Shown: positions 1-9,080 of the stretch, one piece after another | How positions within the stretch are numbered: position 1 is the stretch's first letter | Layout: each line of letters starts with the position of its first letter | From: a bacterium | GTDB taxonomy: Bacteria; UBP13; UBA5359 | Reading direction: 5' to 3' | DNA length: 9,645 nucleotides | Assembly: GCA_028685295.1 (NCBI GenBank) | Contig: JAQUEL010000072.1 | Coordinates: 1-9,645 of the forward strand | Program-made: the position numbers and the translations under genes | The notes under the pieces: model-generated | The model's input: only the letters and a program-made list of their open reading frames with translations | The model's database searches: none | What the model was told of the DNA's origin: nothing

Positions 1-164
1 GTCGGAGCACGGAGGAAGAGATACGGGCCTACACCGTGATGCTGGCCACAGAGGTGGGCGCAGCAGGCGGATATGCCCTGGGTTCCGGCAACAGCATAGC
101 CTCGTATATACCTATAGAGAAATATCTAACCATGCTTGATGAGGGCTGGCGCTTACGTAATTGA
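1..164 (+). CDS. URO-D/corrinoid methyltransferase-like protein, C-terminal fragment
   Basis: The reading frame begins at base 3 and stays open for 53 codons to a TGA at 162-164; the gene starts outside the window. The visible tail reads GGYALGSGNSIASYIPIEKY followed by LTMLDEG. This matches the usual end of the uroporphyrinogen decarboxylase (URO-D) superfamily, where a glycine-rich GG-x-LGxGN-x-I strand and a P-(I/V)-E-N/K-Y-x-x-M helix close the TIM barrel. In clostridia many such proteins are not heme enzymes but relatives of MtaA/CmuA-type corrinoid methyltransferases, so the substrate cannot be told from this fragment. The product would be cytoplasmic. No hairpin terminator is obvious in the following 180 bases. 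The family call is fairly sure; the specific function is unknown. Confidence 0.72.
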   Translation, partial: RSTEEEIRAYTVMLATEVGAAGGYALGSGNSIASYIPIEKYLTMLDEGWRLRN

Positions 165-248
165 TAAAAGGTATAGTATGCTGCGTTTTTTGCCGGTAAA
201 TAGTATAGTACCCTGTTAAGATGAAATCTCGGCCTTCCTGTGATATAT

Positions 249-254
249 TATAAT
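249..254 (+). promoter_or_regulatory. Possible -10 box for the DUF1015 operon
   Basis: A perfect TATAAT lies in the 178-base gap between the URO-D-like gene and the DUF1015 gene, about 90 bases before the start codon. The expected -35 position (around 225-231) has no good match to TTGACA and there is no TGn extension, so the promoter is only a candidate. The resulting leader would be about 80 nt. Confidence 0.35.
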
Positions 255-330
255 ACGTATCGTTGCGGCGACAGGCCCCAGCGGTAGGAGGGGAATAATT
301 TATCGGGCCGGCGCTTTGTTTGGGCTGGCC

Positions 331-337
331 GGGGAGG
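331..337 (+). promoter_or_regulatory. Ribosome binding site that decides the DUF1015 start
   Basis: GGGGAGG lies 5 bases before the ATG at 343 and supports that start. The alternative TTG at 316 has no site at proper spacing. A second, stronger-looking AGGAGGGG at 286-293 has no ATG, GTG or TTG 5-12 bases downstream of it. Confidence 0.7.
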
Positions 338-342
338 CAATA

Positions 343-1632
343 ATGGCAGAGATAAGAGCATTCAGAGGCATAAGATATTCAGCTAGGGATGGAGCATCTT
401 TAGCTGCTGTGTTGGCCCCTCCTTATGATGTCATCAATTCTGATCAGCAGCATAATCTTTGCGATAGCGATCCATACAATGTAGTCAGGCTTATTCTGGA
501 TAAAGAATGTCCAGGGGATAATAATACTAATAATCGCTATACCAGGGCGGCGAATCGCTTCAATAGCTGGCAGGAAAAGGGTGTACTGGTTCGGGATAAG
601 CAACCTGCACTCTATCTTTATGAGCAGGAATACACCCTGCCCGGAGGGGAGCACCGTACCCGGCGTGGTATTATCGGCGCCGTGCGCCTGGTAGATTTCA
701 GCCAGGGTATCATATTACCGCATGAGCAGACCTTTTCCAAACATAAGGAGGACCGGTTACGCCTGATGCAGGCCTGTGGCGCCAACTTAAGTCCCGTGTT
801 CGGGCTTTACAGTGAACCGGAGGGACGCATCGCCGAGATCTTTAACCGTGTAACGGCAGACAAGCCATTGGCTGTTGCTGCTCTGGACACTGAGGAGCAT
901 CGTTTATGGGCTCTTACGGATCCTGATATGCAGGCTGTTGTAATCTCTGCCATGGCCGATAAGCAGCTGTTCATAGCCGACGGGCATCACCGTTACGAAA
1001 CTGCTCTGAACTATAGTCGTGAACAGCGCCGCTTGCGTGGTCTTGGAGAAGATGGCAAGTATGATTTCGATTATGTTATGATGGTCATGGTAGAGATGTC
1101 CGATCCTGGTCTGACCATCCTGCCTACCCATCGCCTGGTGATTAACGGCAAGCTTCCATCCAGGGAGCGGCTGGAAAGATTCTTTGAGATACGTCCGGTT
1201 TGCCGTTGCTGTCATGATACGGCCTTATCATCTCTGGCGGAGGCTGGCCGGAAGGGGCCGTCCTTTATCTTGTACACAAAGGATGAAGGCATGCAGTTGC
1301 TAACGCTTCGTCAAGAGATAGCCGCTTCCGGGCGGGTGGGAAATATTACCGGTCCTCTGGCCGGATTGGATGTTACCATCCTGCATGAGCTTTTGCTTAA
1401 AGATCTCATGGGCGTGGACGATACGGACCCAGGGACTATCTCCTTTGTAATAGAGGCGGATAGAGCCCTGAATGCAGTTCAAAGTGATGAAGCTGCCATA
1501 GTGGTGCTGCTCAATCCTGCCAGAGTGGAACAGATTAAAGATCTGGCTTTGGCCGGAGAGAGAATGCCGCGCAAGACCACCTATTTCTATCCCAAGCTCA
1601 TAACCGGTTTAGTAATCAATAAGTTGCTATGA
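343..1632 (+). CDS. DUF1015 family protein
   Basis: The product is a 429-residue soluble protein of the DUF1015 (PF06245) family, whose biochemical role is not established to my knowledge. The family signatures are all visible: APPYDVI at residues 25-31, HEQTFSKHKEDRL at about 127-139, NLSPVFGLY from about 148, and ADGHHRYETAL from 212, with D213, H215, H216 and R217. The clustered His/Asp/Arg residues suggest an enzyme or ligand-binding pocket, but that is inference. The length is normal for the family and I see no signal peptide or membrane segment. The ATG at 343 is chosen because it has a well-spaced GGGGAGG and gives the family-typical MAEIRAFRG start; an in-frame TTG at 316 would add 9 residues of unconserved sequence. 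The last four bases overlap the start of the next gene (ATGA), so the two are probably translationally coupled. Family membership is certain; function is not. Confidence 0.92.
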   Translation: MAEIRAFRGIRYSARDGASLAAVLAPPYDVINSDQQHNLCDSDPYNVVRLILDKECPGDNNTNNRYTRAANRFNSWQEKGVLVRDKQPALYLYEQEYTLPGGEHRTRRGIIGAVRLVDFSQGIILPHEQTFSKHKEDRLRLMQACGANLSPVFGLYSEPEGRIAEIFNRVTADKPLAVAALDTEEHRLWALTDPDMQAVVISAMADKQLFIADGHHRYETALNYSREQRRLRGLGEDGKYDFDYVMMVMVEMSDPGLTILPTHRLVINGKLPSRERLERFFEIRPVCRCCHDTALSSLAEAGRKGPSFILYTKDEGMQLLTLRQEIAASGRVGNITGPLAGLDVTILHELLLKDLMGVDDTDPGTISFVIEADRALNAVQSDEAAIVVLLNPARVEQIKDLALAGERMPRKTTYFYPKLITGLVINKLL

Positions 1633-3098
1633 ATATTAGCCGTAAAAAGCCACGAATAGGTATGATGCTGCCGCCACATTTGCAGAATTGCACCATGCCG
1701 GGTATAGCCGCCCGGATAAATATGTGCTGGGAGCTGCCTCTGCTGGCCTTACTGGCTTTCTGTTATTTTCTGTACTTTACCCATCATTTGCCGTTTTACT
1801 GGCATGATTACGATTATCTTATAGCTTTGGAGCGGGGTATTGATTGGAAGGCTGTTTTCAGCATTGGAAGAGGATTTTTCTATCGACCATTGGAAACGGT
1901 TGTTTTTTCCGGTCTTTATGCTTTTTTCGGCTCCAATCCTCTGGGTTATCGTCTTTTCAAAGCCTTGATTGTTGCGTTTCTGATTATAGCACTGTATATT
2001 CTGGTCCGGTTGTTATCCGGCAGCAGGATGGCTGCTGCCATATCTTCGTTAGTATTGATTATCTCTCCATCCACATTGCAAAGCGCCATGTATTTCAGTG
2101 ATTTTGAATTGCTTGCCGAGACTTTGGTAATTCTCTCCTTGATATTGCTGGCTTTTTACTGCCGAAGCGGAAGCAAACGGTGGCTGGCGGGGATATTTCT
2201 GTTTGTAATGGCAGCCTGTCTTATAAAGGAAACAGCCCGTATCTATCCTCTGCTGGCGATGGCCTTTTTTATAGCTTTTGAAGGGCGAAGCAGTTTACGG
2301 CGCCGCAGCAGGCTTCTTCTGCTTTTGGTGCCGATCTCAGTATGGCCTAACCTTTTTGGCGCCGGTGGCTTGGAGCTTTTCAAAATTGCCAGTCTGGATA
2401 GGGCTGCCAGATTTGCCTTTCGCATGTTAACCGGAATTACTTTGCCGCTGGCGGTGGTTATCATGGCAGCGTTGCTGCCGGCCTGGAACAAGGTGCGTCG
2501 GTACCTGCCGGGTTGTAATGAATACGATAAGCGTATAGTCGCCACTCTGCGTTTCATGGTAATATGGCTGGTCCTTGTCCTGCCGTTGACCGCTCTGGCC
2601 CCTCTGTCTGAGTGGCGTTATCAGGCGGTGCTCTCTTTGCCGCTGGCCGGCATAGCCGGCATGGCTATAACAGGGTTGGTCGGGTATGTAAATACTTTCG
2701 GTAATGTACGCAAAGCAAGTTGCATCCTGCTGATTCTGTTGCTGGGGTTCACTTTCAGGCAAAGCTTTTCAGCTTCTCGCTCAACAGTCGCTGTAATCGG
2801 ATCCTACGTGTCAGGCCTGGATATGATTATGCGGTTTATAGATAGCGAAGCCGTAAAGGGGCATGCTGTTTATTACCAATCCTGGCGTTCAGAGCTTTAT
2901 TCCCGTAAAGGAGTGAGCAATTACGTTAACATCTCTTCAGGTGAAGAACCTCTGCGTTATCTGTTGCAGAGCAGAGCACGGCGAGGAGATTTTTTTCTGC
3001 TGTTACCGCTGCAGCAATTACCGGCAGGATTACCGGCCAGCTATGTAAAAGAGTTTGTTTCGGGGACGAATCGGTTTGTTCTGTACAGCATAAATTGA
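1629..3098 (+). CDS. Polytopic membrane protein, GT-C glycosyltransferase-like
   Basis: The 489-residue product has about ten hydrophobic segments, among them residues 35-52, 112-128, 136-147, 163-177, 186-198, 205-217, 228-240, 266-283, 308-325, 336-352 and 364-375, so it sits in the cytoplasmic membrane. After the first segment comes a DxD-like motif, HDYDYL (D60 and D62), then YRPLET (85-90) and GSNPLGYRLFKAL (101-113). This order (acidic loop, RPL helix, G-x-NP-x-GYR) is characteristic of GT-C fold glycosyltransferases, which use polyprenyl-phosphate sugars on the outer face. KET (200-202) and EWRY (328-331) may be further functional loops. The C-terminal 100 residues form a small non-membrane domain. 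The ATG overlaps the stop of the DUF1015 gene and lacks a clear ribosome binding site, which fits coupling; a second ATG at 1662, after AATAGGT, is an alternative start. Donor and acceptor cannot be inferred. A non-enzymatic membrane protein of the same fold remains possible. Confidence 0.7.
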   Translation: MNISRKKPRIGMMLPPHLQNCTMPGIAARINMCWELPLLALLAFCYFLYFTHHLPFYWHDYDYLIALERGIDWKAVFSIGRGFFYRPLETVVFSGLYAFFGSNPLGYRLFKALIVAFLIIALYILVRLLSGSRMAAAISSLVLIISPSTLQSAMYFSDFELLAETLVILSLILLAFYCRSGSKRWLAGIFLFVMAACLIKETARIYPLLAMAFFIAFEGRSSLRRRSRLLLLLVPISVWPNLFGAGGLELFKIASLDRAARFAFRMLTGITLPLAVVIMAALLPAWNKVRRYLPGCNEYDKRIVATLRFMVIWLVLVLPLTALAPLSEWRYQAVLSLPLAGIAGMAITGLVGYVNTFGNVRKASCILLILLLGFTFRQSFSASRSTVAVIGSYVSGLDMIMRFIDSEAVKGHAVYYQSWRSELYSRKGVSNYVNISSGEEPLRYLLQSRARRGDFFLLLPLQQLPAGLPASYVKEFVSGTNRFVLYSIN

Positions 3099-3177
3099 TA
3101 CTTTGCATTTTTATATGAGTGAAATTCGGGTAATAAGCAGGATTTTTAGTCGTTGAGAGAGAATACTTTTAGGGTTA

Positions 3178-3198
3178 GCCGCTTTGCGGCGTTTTTTT
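3178..3198 (+). terminator. Intrinsic terminator after the DUF1015/GT-C operon
   Basis: GCCGC, a TTT loop and GCGGC form a 5-bp GC-only hairpin followed, after one G, by seven T. It lies 80 bases after the membrane-protein stop and only 38 bases before the first permease ATG. It can therefore end the upstream operon, or act as an attenuator if the permease transcript starts further upstream. Confidence 0.72.
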
Positions 3199-3235
3199 GC
3201 TTGAATTCTTTTCTTTGAAGGCGAGGATCTGTTTT

Positions 3236-4129
3236 ATGAAGCGTTTCTTCAGCAGGTTGGCTTCCAGCGAATCGGTAGCAGGGTATGTGTTCCTTCTGCC
3301 CAACTTTTTGGGTTTCTTGCTCTTCACATCGTTGCCCGTTTTGGCATCGCTGGTGTTAAGTTTTATGGATTGGGATATTCTTACTCCGCCCAAATTTGTT
3401 GGGATAACCAACTTCGTCAACCTTTTTCACGATAAGCTCTTCTGGCAATATGTCGGCAACACAGTCTATCTGATGATCAATATTCCTCTCTGTATGGTAG
3501 GTGCCTTGCTGGTAGCCTTGCTGATGAACCAGAAGCTGCGCGGCATAGTTATTTATCGTACCATCTATTTTCTTCCCAGCGTCTGCTCTGGTGTTGCCAT
3601 CTGTTTATTATGGCGCTGGCTCTACAACCCTGATTTCGGCCTTATCAATACGATGCTGTCTCAAGTCGGTATACAGGGCCCCGACTGGCTTTCCAGCATT
3701 GCTTGGGCTAAGCCTGCTTTGATGTTGATGGGGTTATGGGGTGCTGTCGGCGGTATGAACATGATTCTTTATCTGGCAGCCCTGCAGGGTGTGCCGCCGG
3801 AACTCTATGAGGCAGCGGAGATAGATGGGGCCAATGCCTGGCAGAAGTTCAAAGCTATTACCTTACCGTTTCTATCGCCTACTACCTTCTTCATAGGTAT
3901 TATGGCGATAATCAACGGCTTCCAGGGCGGCTTTATGTCTGCTTTTATTATGACCGGCGGCGGCCCGGCCGGCTCTACGACTACCATAGAGTACTATATA
4001 TATAGTAATGCTTACCAATGGTTCAAGATGGGTTATGCCGCTTCTATAGCCTGGGTGCTATTTATAGTGGTCCTATTGATCACTCTGTTCAACTGGCGCT
4101 TTGGCGGTAAGCTGGTGCAGTATAATTGA
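3236..4129 (+). CDS. Carbohydrate ABC transporter permease, MalF/UgpA type
   Basis: The 297-residue membrane protein is one of the two channel subunits of a CUT1-family sugar importer. It has about six membrane segments, the first at residues 16-41 (beginning GYVFLLPNFLGFLLF). It carries the conserved cytoplasmic EAA loop LYEAAEIDGANAWQKFKAI at about residues 190-208, which docks the ATPase, followed by the usual TLPFLSP. The downstream MTGGGPAGSTTT stretch is also typical of the MalF/UgpA branch. I chose the ATG at 3236, with GAAGG/GAGG at 3217-3226 upstream. A TTG at 3197 would extend the frame by 13 residues, but that codon overlaps the terminator's T tract. The second permease follows after 44 bases. 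No substrate-binding protein precedes it, although that is the usual order in Firmicutes. The sugar is unknown. Confidence 0.93.
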   Translation: MKRFFSRLASSESVAGYVFLLPNFLGFLLFTSLPVLASLVLSFMDWDILTPPKFVGITNFVNLFHDKLFWQYVGNTVYLMINIPLCMVGALLVALLMNQKLRGIVIYRTIYFLPSVCSGVAICLLWRWLYNPDFGLINTMLSQVGIQGPDWLSSIAWAKPALMLMGLWGAVGGMNMILYLAALQGVPPELYEAAEIDGANAWQKFKAITLPFLSPTTFFIGIMAIINGFQGGFMSAFIMTGGGPAGSTTTIEYYIYSNAYQWFKMGYAASIAWVLFIVVLLITLFNWRFGGKLVQYN

Positions 4130-4173
4130 TAGTCGTATTAAAGCTTATATTTATATATTAAAGGGTGAAGAAT

Positions 4174-5091
4174 ATGAGCAGTATGCAAAACAATGAGGCA
4201 CAGGTTATAAGCAGAGCACCGGTAAGGGTTAATAGCGATGCCTATATACGCTCCCGTAAGCGAAAGCATGTCAGGGAAAGATTCCTAATGACTATTACCC
4301 ACTTGGTTCTGATAATCGGCGGCATATCCATGATAGTTCCTTTCTTATGGATGCTATCTACCTCTCTTAAGGAGCCGGGGGCGGTGTTTACCTTCCCGCC
4401 GCAGTGGATACCCAAGCCGGTGATGTGGGAGAACTACGTCAGAGCCTGGAAGGCCGTTCCCTTTGGGCGGTTCTATCTCAATAGTATTTTTGTAGCCGTA
4501 TGTGTAACTTTCGGCCAGGTCTTTACCAGTTCTCTGGCAGCTTATGCTTTCGCCAGGTTGCATTTCCCCGGTCGTGACAAACTCTTCCTCTGCTATCTGG
4601 CCACTATGATGATCCCCGGTTCCGTAACCATGATACCGGTATTTATTCTACTTAAAACCATCGGCTGGATAGATACTTATTGGGCTTTGATAGTGCCGGG
4701 TATATTCAGTGCTTACGGCACCTTTATGCTGCGACAATTCTTCATGGGGCTGCCCAAAGATCTGGAGGATGCGGCCAAGATAGACGGCTGCAGTCTCTTT
4801 GGGATATACTATAGAGTGATACTGCCTTTATCGTTGCCGGCTCTGGCTACGTTGACTACTTTTACCTTCATGGGGTCATGGAATAGCTTTATGTGGCCGT
4901 TGATTGTTATCAACTCTATGGAGAAGAAAACGTTGCCCGTCGGCCTGGCATCCTTCCAAGGGCTTTATACCACAGACTGGACGCTGCTTATGGCCGGATC
5001 AATTATTGTTCTGCTGCCGGTGTTGATAGTGTTCATCTTTAACCAGCGTTTCTTCGTCAAAGGTATACAACTCGGCGCCGTCAAAGGCTAA
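4174..5091 (+). CDS. Carbohydrate ABC transporter permease, MalG/UgpE type
   Basis: The 305-residue second channel subunit would pair with the preceding permease. A charged N-terminal cytoplasmic stretch (about 37 residues, rich in Arg and Lys) leads into the first membrane segment at about residues 40-60. SLKEPGAVFTFPPQWIPKP, a typical MalG-type periplasmic/extracytoplasmic stretch, follows it. The EAA loop is LEDAAKIDGCSLFGIYY at about 197-213; the first residues are E-D-A-A rather than E-A-A, which is common in this branch. The C-terminus FNQRFFVKGIQLGAVKG is the classic end of CUT1 permeases. The ATG at 4174 has AAGGGTG at 4161-4167 as binding site; the GTG at 4165 lies inside that site, so it is not preferred. 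A strong terminator follows. The ATPase is probably encoded elsewhere, such as a shared MsmX-like protein; that is inference. Confidence 0.94.
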   Translation: MSSMQNNEAQVISRAPVRVNSDAYIRSRKRKHVRERFLMTITHLVLIIGGISMIVPFLWMLSTSLKEPGAVFTFPPQWIPKPVMWENYVRAWKAVPFGRFYLNSIFVAVCVTFGQVFTSSLAAYAFARLHFPGRDKLFLCYLATMMIPGSVTMIPVFILLKTIGWIDTYWALIVPGIFSAYGTFMLRQFFMGLPKDLEDAAKIDGCSLFGIYYRVILPLSLPALATLTTFTFMGSWNSFMWPLIVINSMEKKTLPVGLASFQGLYTTDWTLLMAGSIIVLLPVLIVFIFNQRFFVKGIQLGAVKG

Positions 5092-5127
5092 GAAATATAG
5101 TTTATCGACGGATTATGTGTGCTTATC

Positions 5128-5163
5128 AAAGGGCTCCTGCGTCTCCGCAGGCGCCCTTTCTCT
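5128..5163 (+). terminator. Intrinsic terminator of the permease operon
   Basis: AAAGGGCTCCTGCG (5128-5141) pairs with CGCAGGCGCCCTTT (5146-5159) with a single T·C mismatch and a short TCTC loop, followed by the T-rich CTCT. The stem is long and GC-rich, although the T tract (TTTCTCT) is modest. It lies 36 bases after the permease stop codon. Confidence 0.82.
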
Positions 5164-5213
5164 ATGCTCTTGCGAATATCATAAAAAAACACTAGGAAGA
5201 GATATTAATGTTG

Positions 5214-5222
5214 TGCTATAAT
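5214..5222 (+). promoter_or_regulatory. Extended -10 promoter of the glutamate dehydrogenase gene
   Basis: TGCTATAAT is a perfect extended -10 element (TGn before TATAAT) about 45 bases before the ATG at 5267. The -35 region near 5193-5199 (AGGAAG or TAGGAA) is weak, as is usual for extended -10 promoters. Transcription would start near 5229 and give a short leader with an AATAATAATAA run before the strong AAGGAGGG site. Confidence 0.65.
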
Positions 5223-5266
5223 ACTACGGACATAAAATAATAATAATACAAAGGAGGGAAACAGGC

Positions 5267-6472
5267 ATGTCCAGTGTAGATTTTGAGAAGCTCAGGCACT
5301 GTATCAAGATACCTGAAGCAGCCGAGAGACTTCTCACAAAGAGAGAAAAGGAGATCTGCTTCAATCTGACCATTGTGCTGGATGAGAATACGGTAATTGA
5401 GGGGGACTGTTATGTCGTTTATCATAACACTGCTCGTGGCCCGGCCAAAGGGGGAATCCGCTTCTCTCCGCAGGTGACTCTTGATGAAACTAGAGATTTA
5501 GCGGAAAGAATGGTTTGGAAGACAGCCTTAGCAGGGATACCCTTCGGCGGGGGCAAGAGCGGTATATGCCTGGATCCGACAAAACTCACACGTTTCCAGA
5601 AGACGGCGGTACTCAAGGAATTCGTGCGTATGATAGAGTGGGAGTTGCGTAGCGGCGCTTATGTACCGGCCCCGGATATGGGTACGACACCCTTCGATAT
5701 GGCCGTTATTTATGGCGAAACGCGTATGCCGGAGAGTATTACCGGCAAGCCGCCGCGGGTAGGAGGATTGCCTGGCCGCCGTGAGGCTACAGGGCATGGC
5801 ATAGCCTTTGTATCCATCATGGGATTGCAGGAGATTTTGCGTCAGGTGCCCGAAAGAACAACGGTTGCCGTACAAGGTTTTGGCAATGTAGGCAGTTACA
5901 CGGCTCTCTTTCTTCAAGAATATGGTTGCAAGGTACAGGCTGTTTCTGATATTACCGGAGGATTCTATAACGAAAAGGGCTTGGATGTCGCCGAGATGTT
6001 CGAGTATGCTCGTTTGAACGGCAGTCTGGCTGGATATGATAAAGGAGAAGCTATTACCAATGAAGATCTGCTTCTTCTTGATGTGGATGTGCTCTGCCCC
6101 TGTGCATTGGAGAATGTGATTCATGCCGGCAATGCTGCTAATATCAAGGCTAAAATGATAGTGGAAGGGGCCAACGGTCCGACCACGGCAGAGGCTGATC
6201 TCGTTCTTAATGAGAACGAGGTAGTGATAATACCGGATATTCTAGCCAACAGCGGCGGTGTGGTGGCTTCTTACGTTGAATGGCGCAAGGCCAAAAGCGG
6301 CAGCATTACGGAGGCAGCGGAAACGTATCATACTATAGATGACCGCATAGGGTTGGCTTTCAACCAGATGCGTGAGTGCAGTGAGCGGTTTAAGGTAGAC
6401 AACCGGACGGCTGTGCAGGTTATTGCTGTAGAGGAACTGGTCTGCTCTATGCGTGAAAGAGGTTGGATATAG
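5267..6472 (+). CDS. gdhA: Glu/Leu/Phe/Val dehydrogenase, probably glutamate dehydrogenase
   Basis: The 401-residue cytoplasmic enzyme should interconvert glutamate and 2-oxoglutarate plus ammonium with NAD(P). The catalytic N-domain shows GPAKGGIRF (58-66, K61), MVWK (82-85, K85), PFGGGKSGI (92-100, catalytic-lysine position K97) and PAPDMGT (135-141, D137). These match the glutamate- and ammonium-handling residues of clostridial enzymes. The Rossmann domain has GFGNVGS at 204-210, then SDITGG, EGANGPTT at 300-307 and NSGGVVASYVEW at 328-339. V332 and S335 occupy the places that select glutamate in known enzymes. The length is slightly short but complete. AAGGAGGG at 5251-5258, 8 bases before the ATG, fixes the start. 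The nuclease gene follows after 58 bases without a terminator, so co-transcription is likely. Cofactor choice is not readable here, and a leucine- or phenylalanine-preferring variant is less likely but not excluded. Confidence 0.93.
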   Translation: MSSVDFEKLRHCIKIPEAAERLLTKREKEICFNLTIVLDENTVIEGDCYVVYHNTARGPAKGGIRFSPQVTLDETRDLAERMVWKTALAGIPFGGGKSGICLDPTKLTRFQKTAVLKEFVRMIEWELRSGAYVPAPDMGTTPFDMAVIYGETRMPESITGKPPRVGGLPGRREATGHGIAFVSIMGLQEILRQVPERTTVAVQGFGNVGSYTALFLQEYGCKVQAVSDITGGFYNEKGLDVAEMFEYARLNGSLAGYDKGEAITNEDLLLLDVDVLCPCALENVIHAGNAANIKAKMIVEGANGPTTAEADLVLNENEVVIIPDILANSGGVVASYVEWRKAKSGSITEAAETYHTIDDRIGLAFNQMRECSERFKVDNRTAVQVIAVEELVCSMRERGWI

Positions 6473-6530
6473 GCCATTTGAGCAAGGAAATACTCTGGTT
6501 ATCCGAGATACCTTTTGATATACTGCCTCT

Positions 6531-7364
6531 ATGTTGACCAGTACTTTCATACATATACCGGGAATAGGGGAGGCCGGCGAGCGCCGCCTTTGGCGACACG
6601 GCTTCCTCTCCTGGGAAGATATAATGATAGCGGAGACCGGAGAGGTTCCGTTGCCATTATATCGACTCAAAGAGGCTTTAGGCGATTCCGAAAGATATCT
6701 GGATGCCGGAGATATTGGGCCGTTTGCCTCTGCTCTTTCTTCACGGCTGCACTGGAGGTTTTTCCCTGAGTTCAGGCATAGGGCTGTGTATCTGGATATC
6801 GAAACCACCGGGCTGGGAGAGCCGGGTGACCACATTACGACCATAGCCCTCTATGACGGGGGCCGGATCAGATTTTATATTCACGGTATAAATCTGGATA
6901 AATTTAAACATGATATAACTGATTACGATTTACTGATAACCTACAATGGTAAGAGCTTTGATCTCCCTTTTATAGAGCGTACACTGGGAGTTTCTCTACA
7001 GCAGGCGCATATAGATTTACGGTACCTTTTACGATGTCTGGGATATAAAGGCGGCCTTAAAGGCTGTGAGAGACAAATGGGTATCGAGCGGGGGGACCTG
7101 GATGGCATCGATGGATATTTTGCTGTGCTCCTGTGGCGTGAATATTGTTGCAATCATTGCCCGGAAGCTTTGGAAACTTTGCTGGCCTATAACATTGAAG
7201 ATGTGCTCAATCTCGAGAAGCTGATGGTCAAGGCTTATAATCTCAGTTTGCGGGAGACTCCTTTTGCTGGAGTCAAGGACCTGCCGGAGGTTATTGAGCA
7301 GGTGGCCTCACCCTTCAAGCCAGATATGCAACTGGTGAGGAATATAAAAGAGGCATTCTATTGA
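6531..7364 (+). CDS. YprB-type RNase H-like DEDD exonuclease
   Basis: The 277-residue product is a predicted 3'-5' exonuclease of the RNase_H_2/YprB family. The N-terminus carries a helix-hairpin-helix-like motif, HIPGIGEAGERRLW (8-21), expected to contact DNA. The nuclease core follows with the DEDD acidic residues in order: YLDIETTG (D89 and E91), YNGKSFDLPF (D144), and YNIEDV with D224 and Y220, so the last motif fits the DEDDy (Y-x3-D) pattern. The family is often encoded beside the YprA helicase; no helicase is visible here. The ATG has only a poor ribosome binding site, perhaps GAGATA near 6515, and translation may depend on read-through from the dehydrogenase gene. The MLTSTFIHIPGIG start is typical for the family. 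The substrate is unknown; repair or RNA/DNA processing is inference. Confidence 0.86.
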   Translation: MLTSTFIHIPGIGEAGERRLWRHGFLSWEDIMIAETGEVPLPLYRLKEALGDSERYLDAGDIGPFASALSSRLHWRFFPEFRHRAVYLDIETTGLGEPGDHITTIALYDGGRIRFYIHGINLDKFKHDITDYDLLITYNGKSFDLPFIERTLGVSLQQAHIDLRYLLRCLGYKGGLKGCERQMGIERGDLDGIDGYFAVLLWREYCCNHCPEALETLLAYNIEDVLNLEKLMVKAYNLSLRETPFAGVKDLPEVIEQVASPFKPDMQLVRNIKEAFY

Positions 7365-7402
7365 AATAGCGGGAGGAGGCGAAGGCCGCCTCCCGCTATT
7401 TC
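7363..7402. terminator. Bidirectional hairpin between convergent operons
   Basis: GAAATAGCGGGAGG (7363-7376) pairs perfectly with CCTCCCGCTATTTC (7389-7402). Inside are an A/G mismatch, a further GGC/GCC and a GAAG loop. The 14-bp stem starts within the TGA stop codon of the nuclease gene. The plus side is followed by the T-rich TTCTTTAG, so it works best for the plus-strand operon; the minus side has only a mixed T/A stretch but could still stop the groEL transcript, whose stop codon is 22 bases away. Confidence 0.85.
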
Positions 7403-7423
7403 TTCTTTAGTGCTTTATTACTT

Positions 7424-9070
<1,647 letters not shown>

Positions 9071-9080
9071 TCAGTTTTAC

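Noticed and set aside
316-342. TTG start at 316 for the DUF1015 gene
   Set aside because: The extra nine residues are not family-like, and the ATG at 343 has a properly spaced GGGGAGG.
2243-2762. Minus-strand frames inside the GT-C-like gene
   Set aside because: They overlap a clearly hydrophobic, coupled coding frame and lack recognisable domains or binding sites.
3197-3235. TTG start at 3197 for the first permease
   Set aside because: The codon lies in the terminator T tract and has no binding site; the ATG at 3236 gives a typical permease N-terminus.
5528-6844. Two antisense open frames of about 200 residues (5528-6124 and 6242-6844, minus)
   Set aside because: They lie opposite the dehydrogenase and nuclease genes, show no family motifs, and have low-complexity-like composition from the opposite strand's codon bias.
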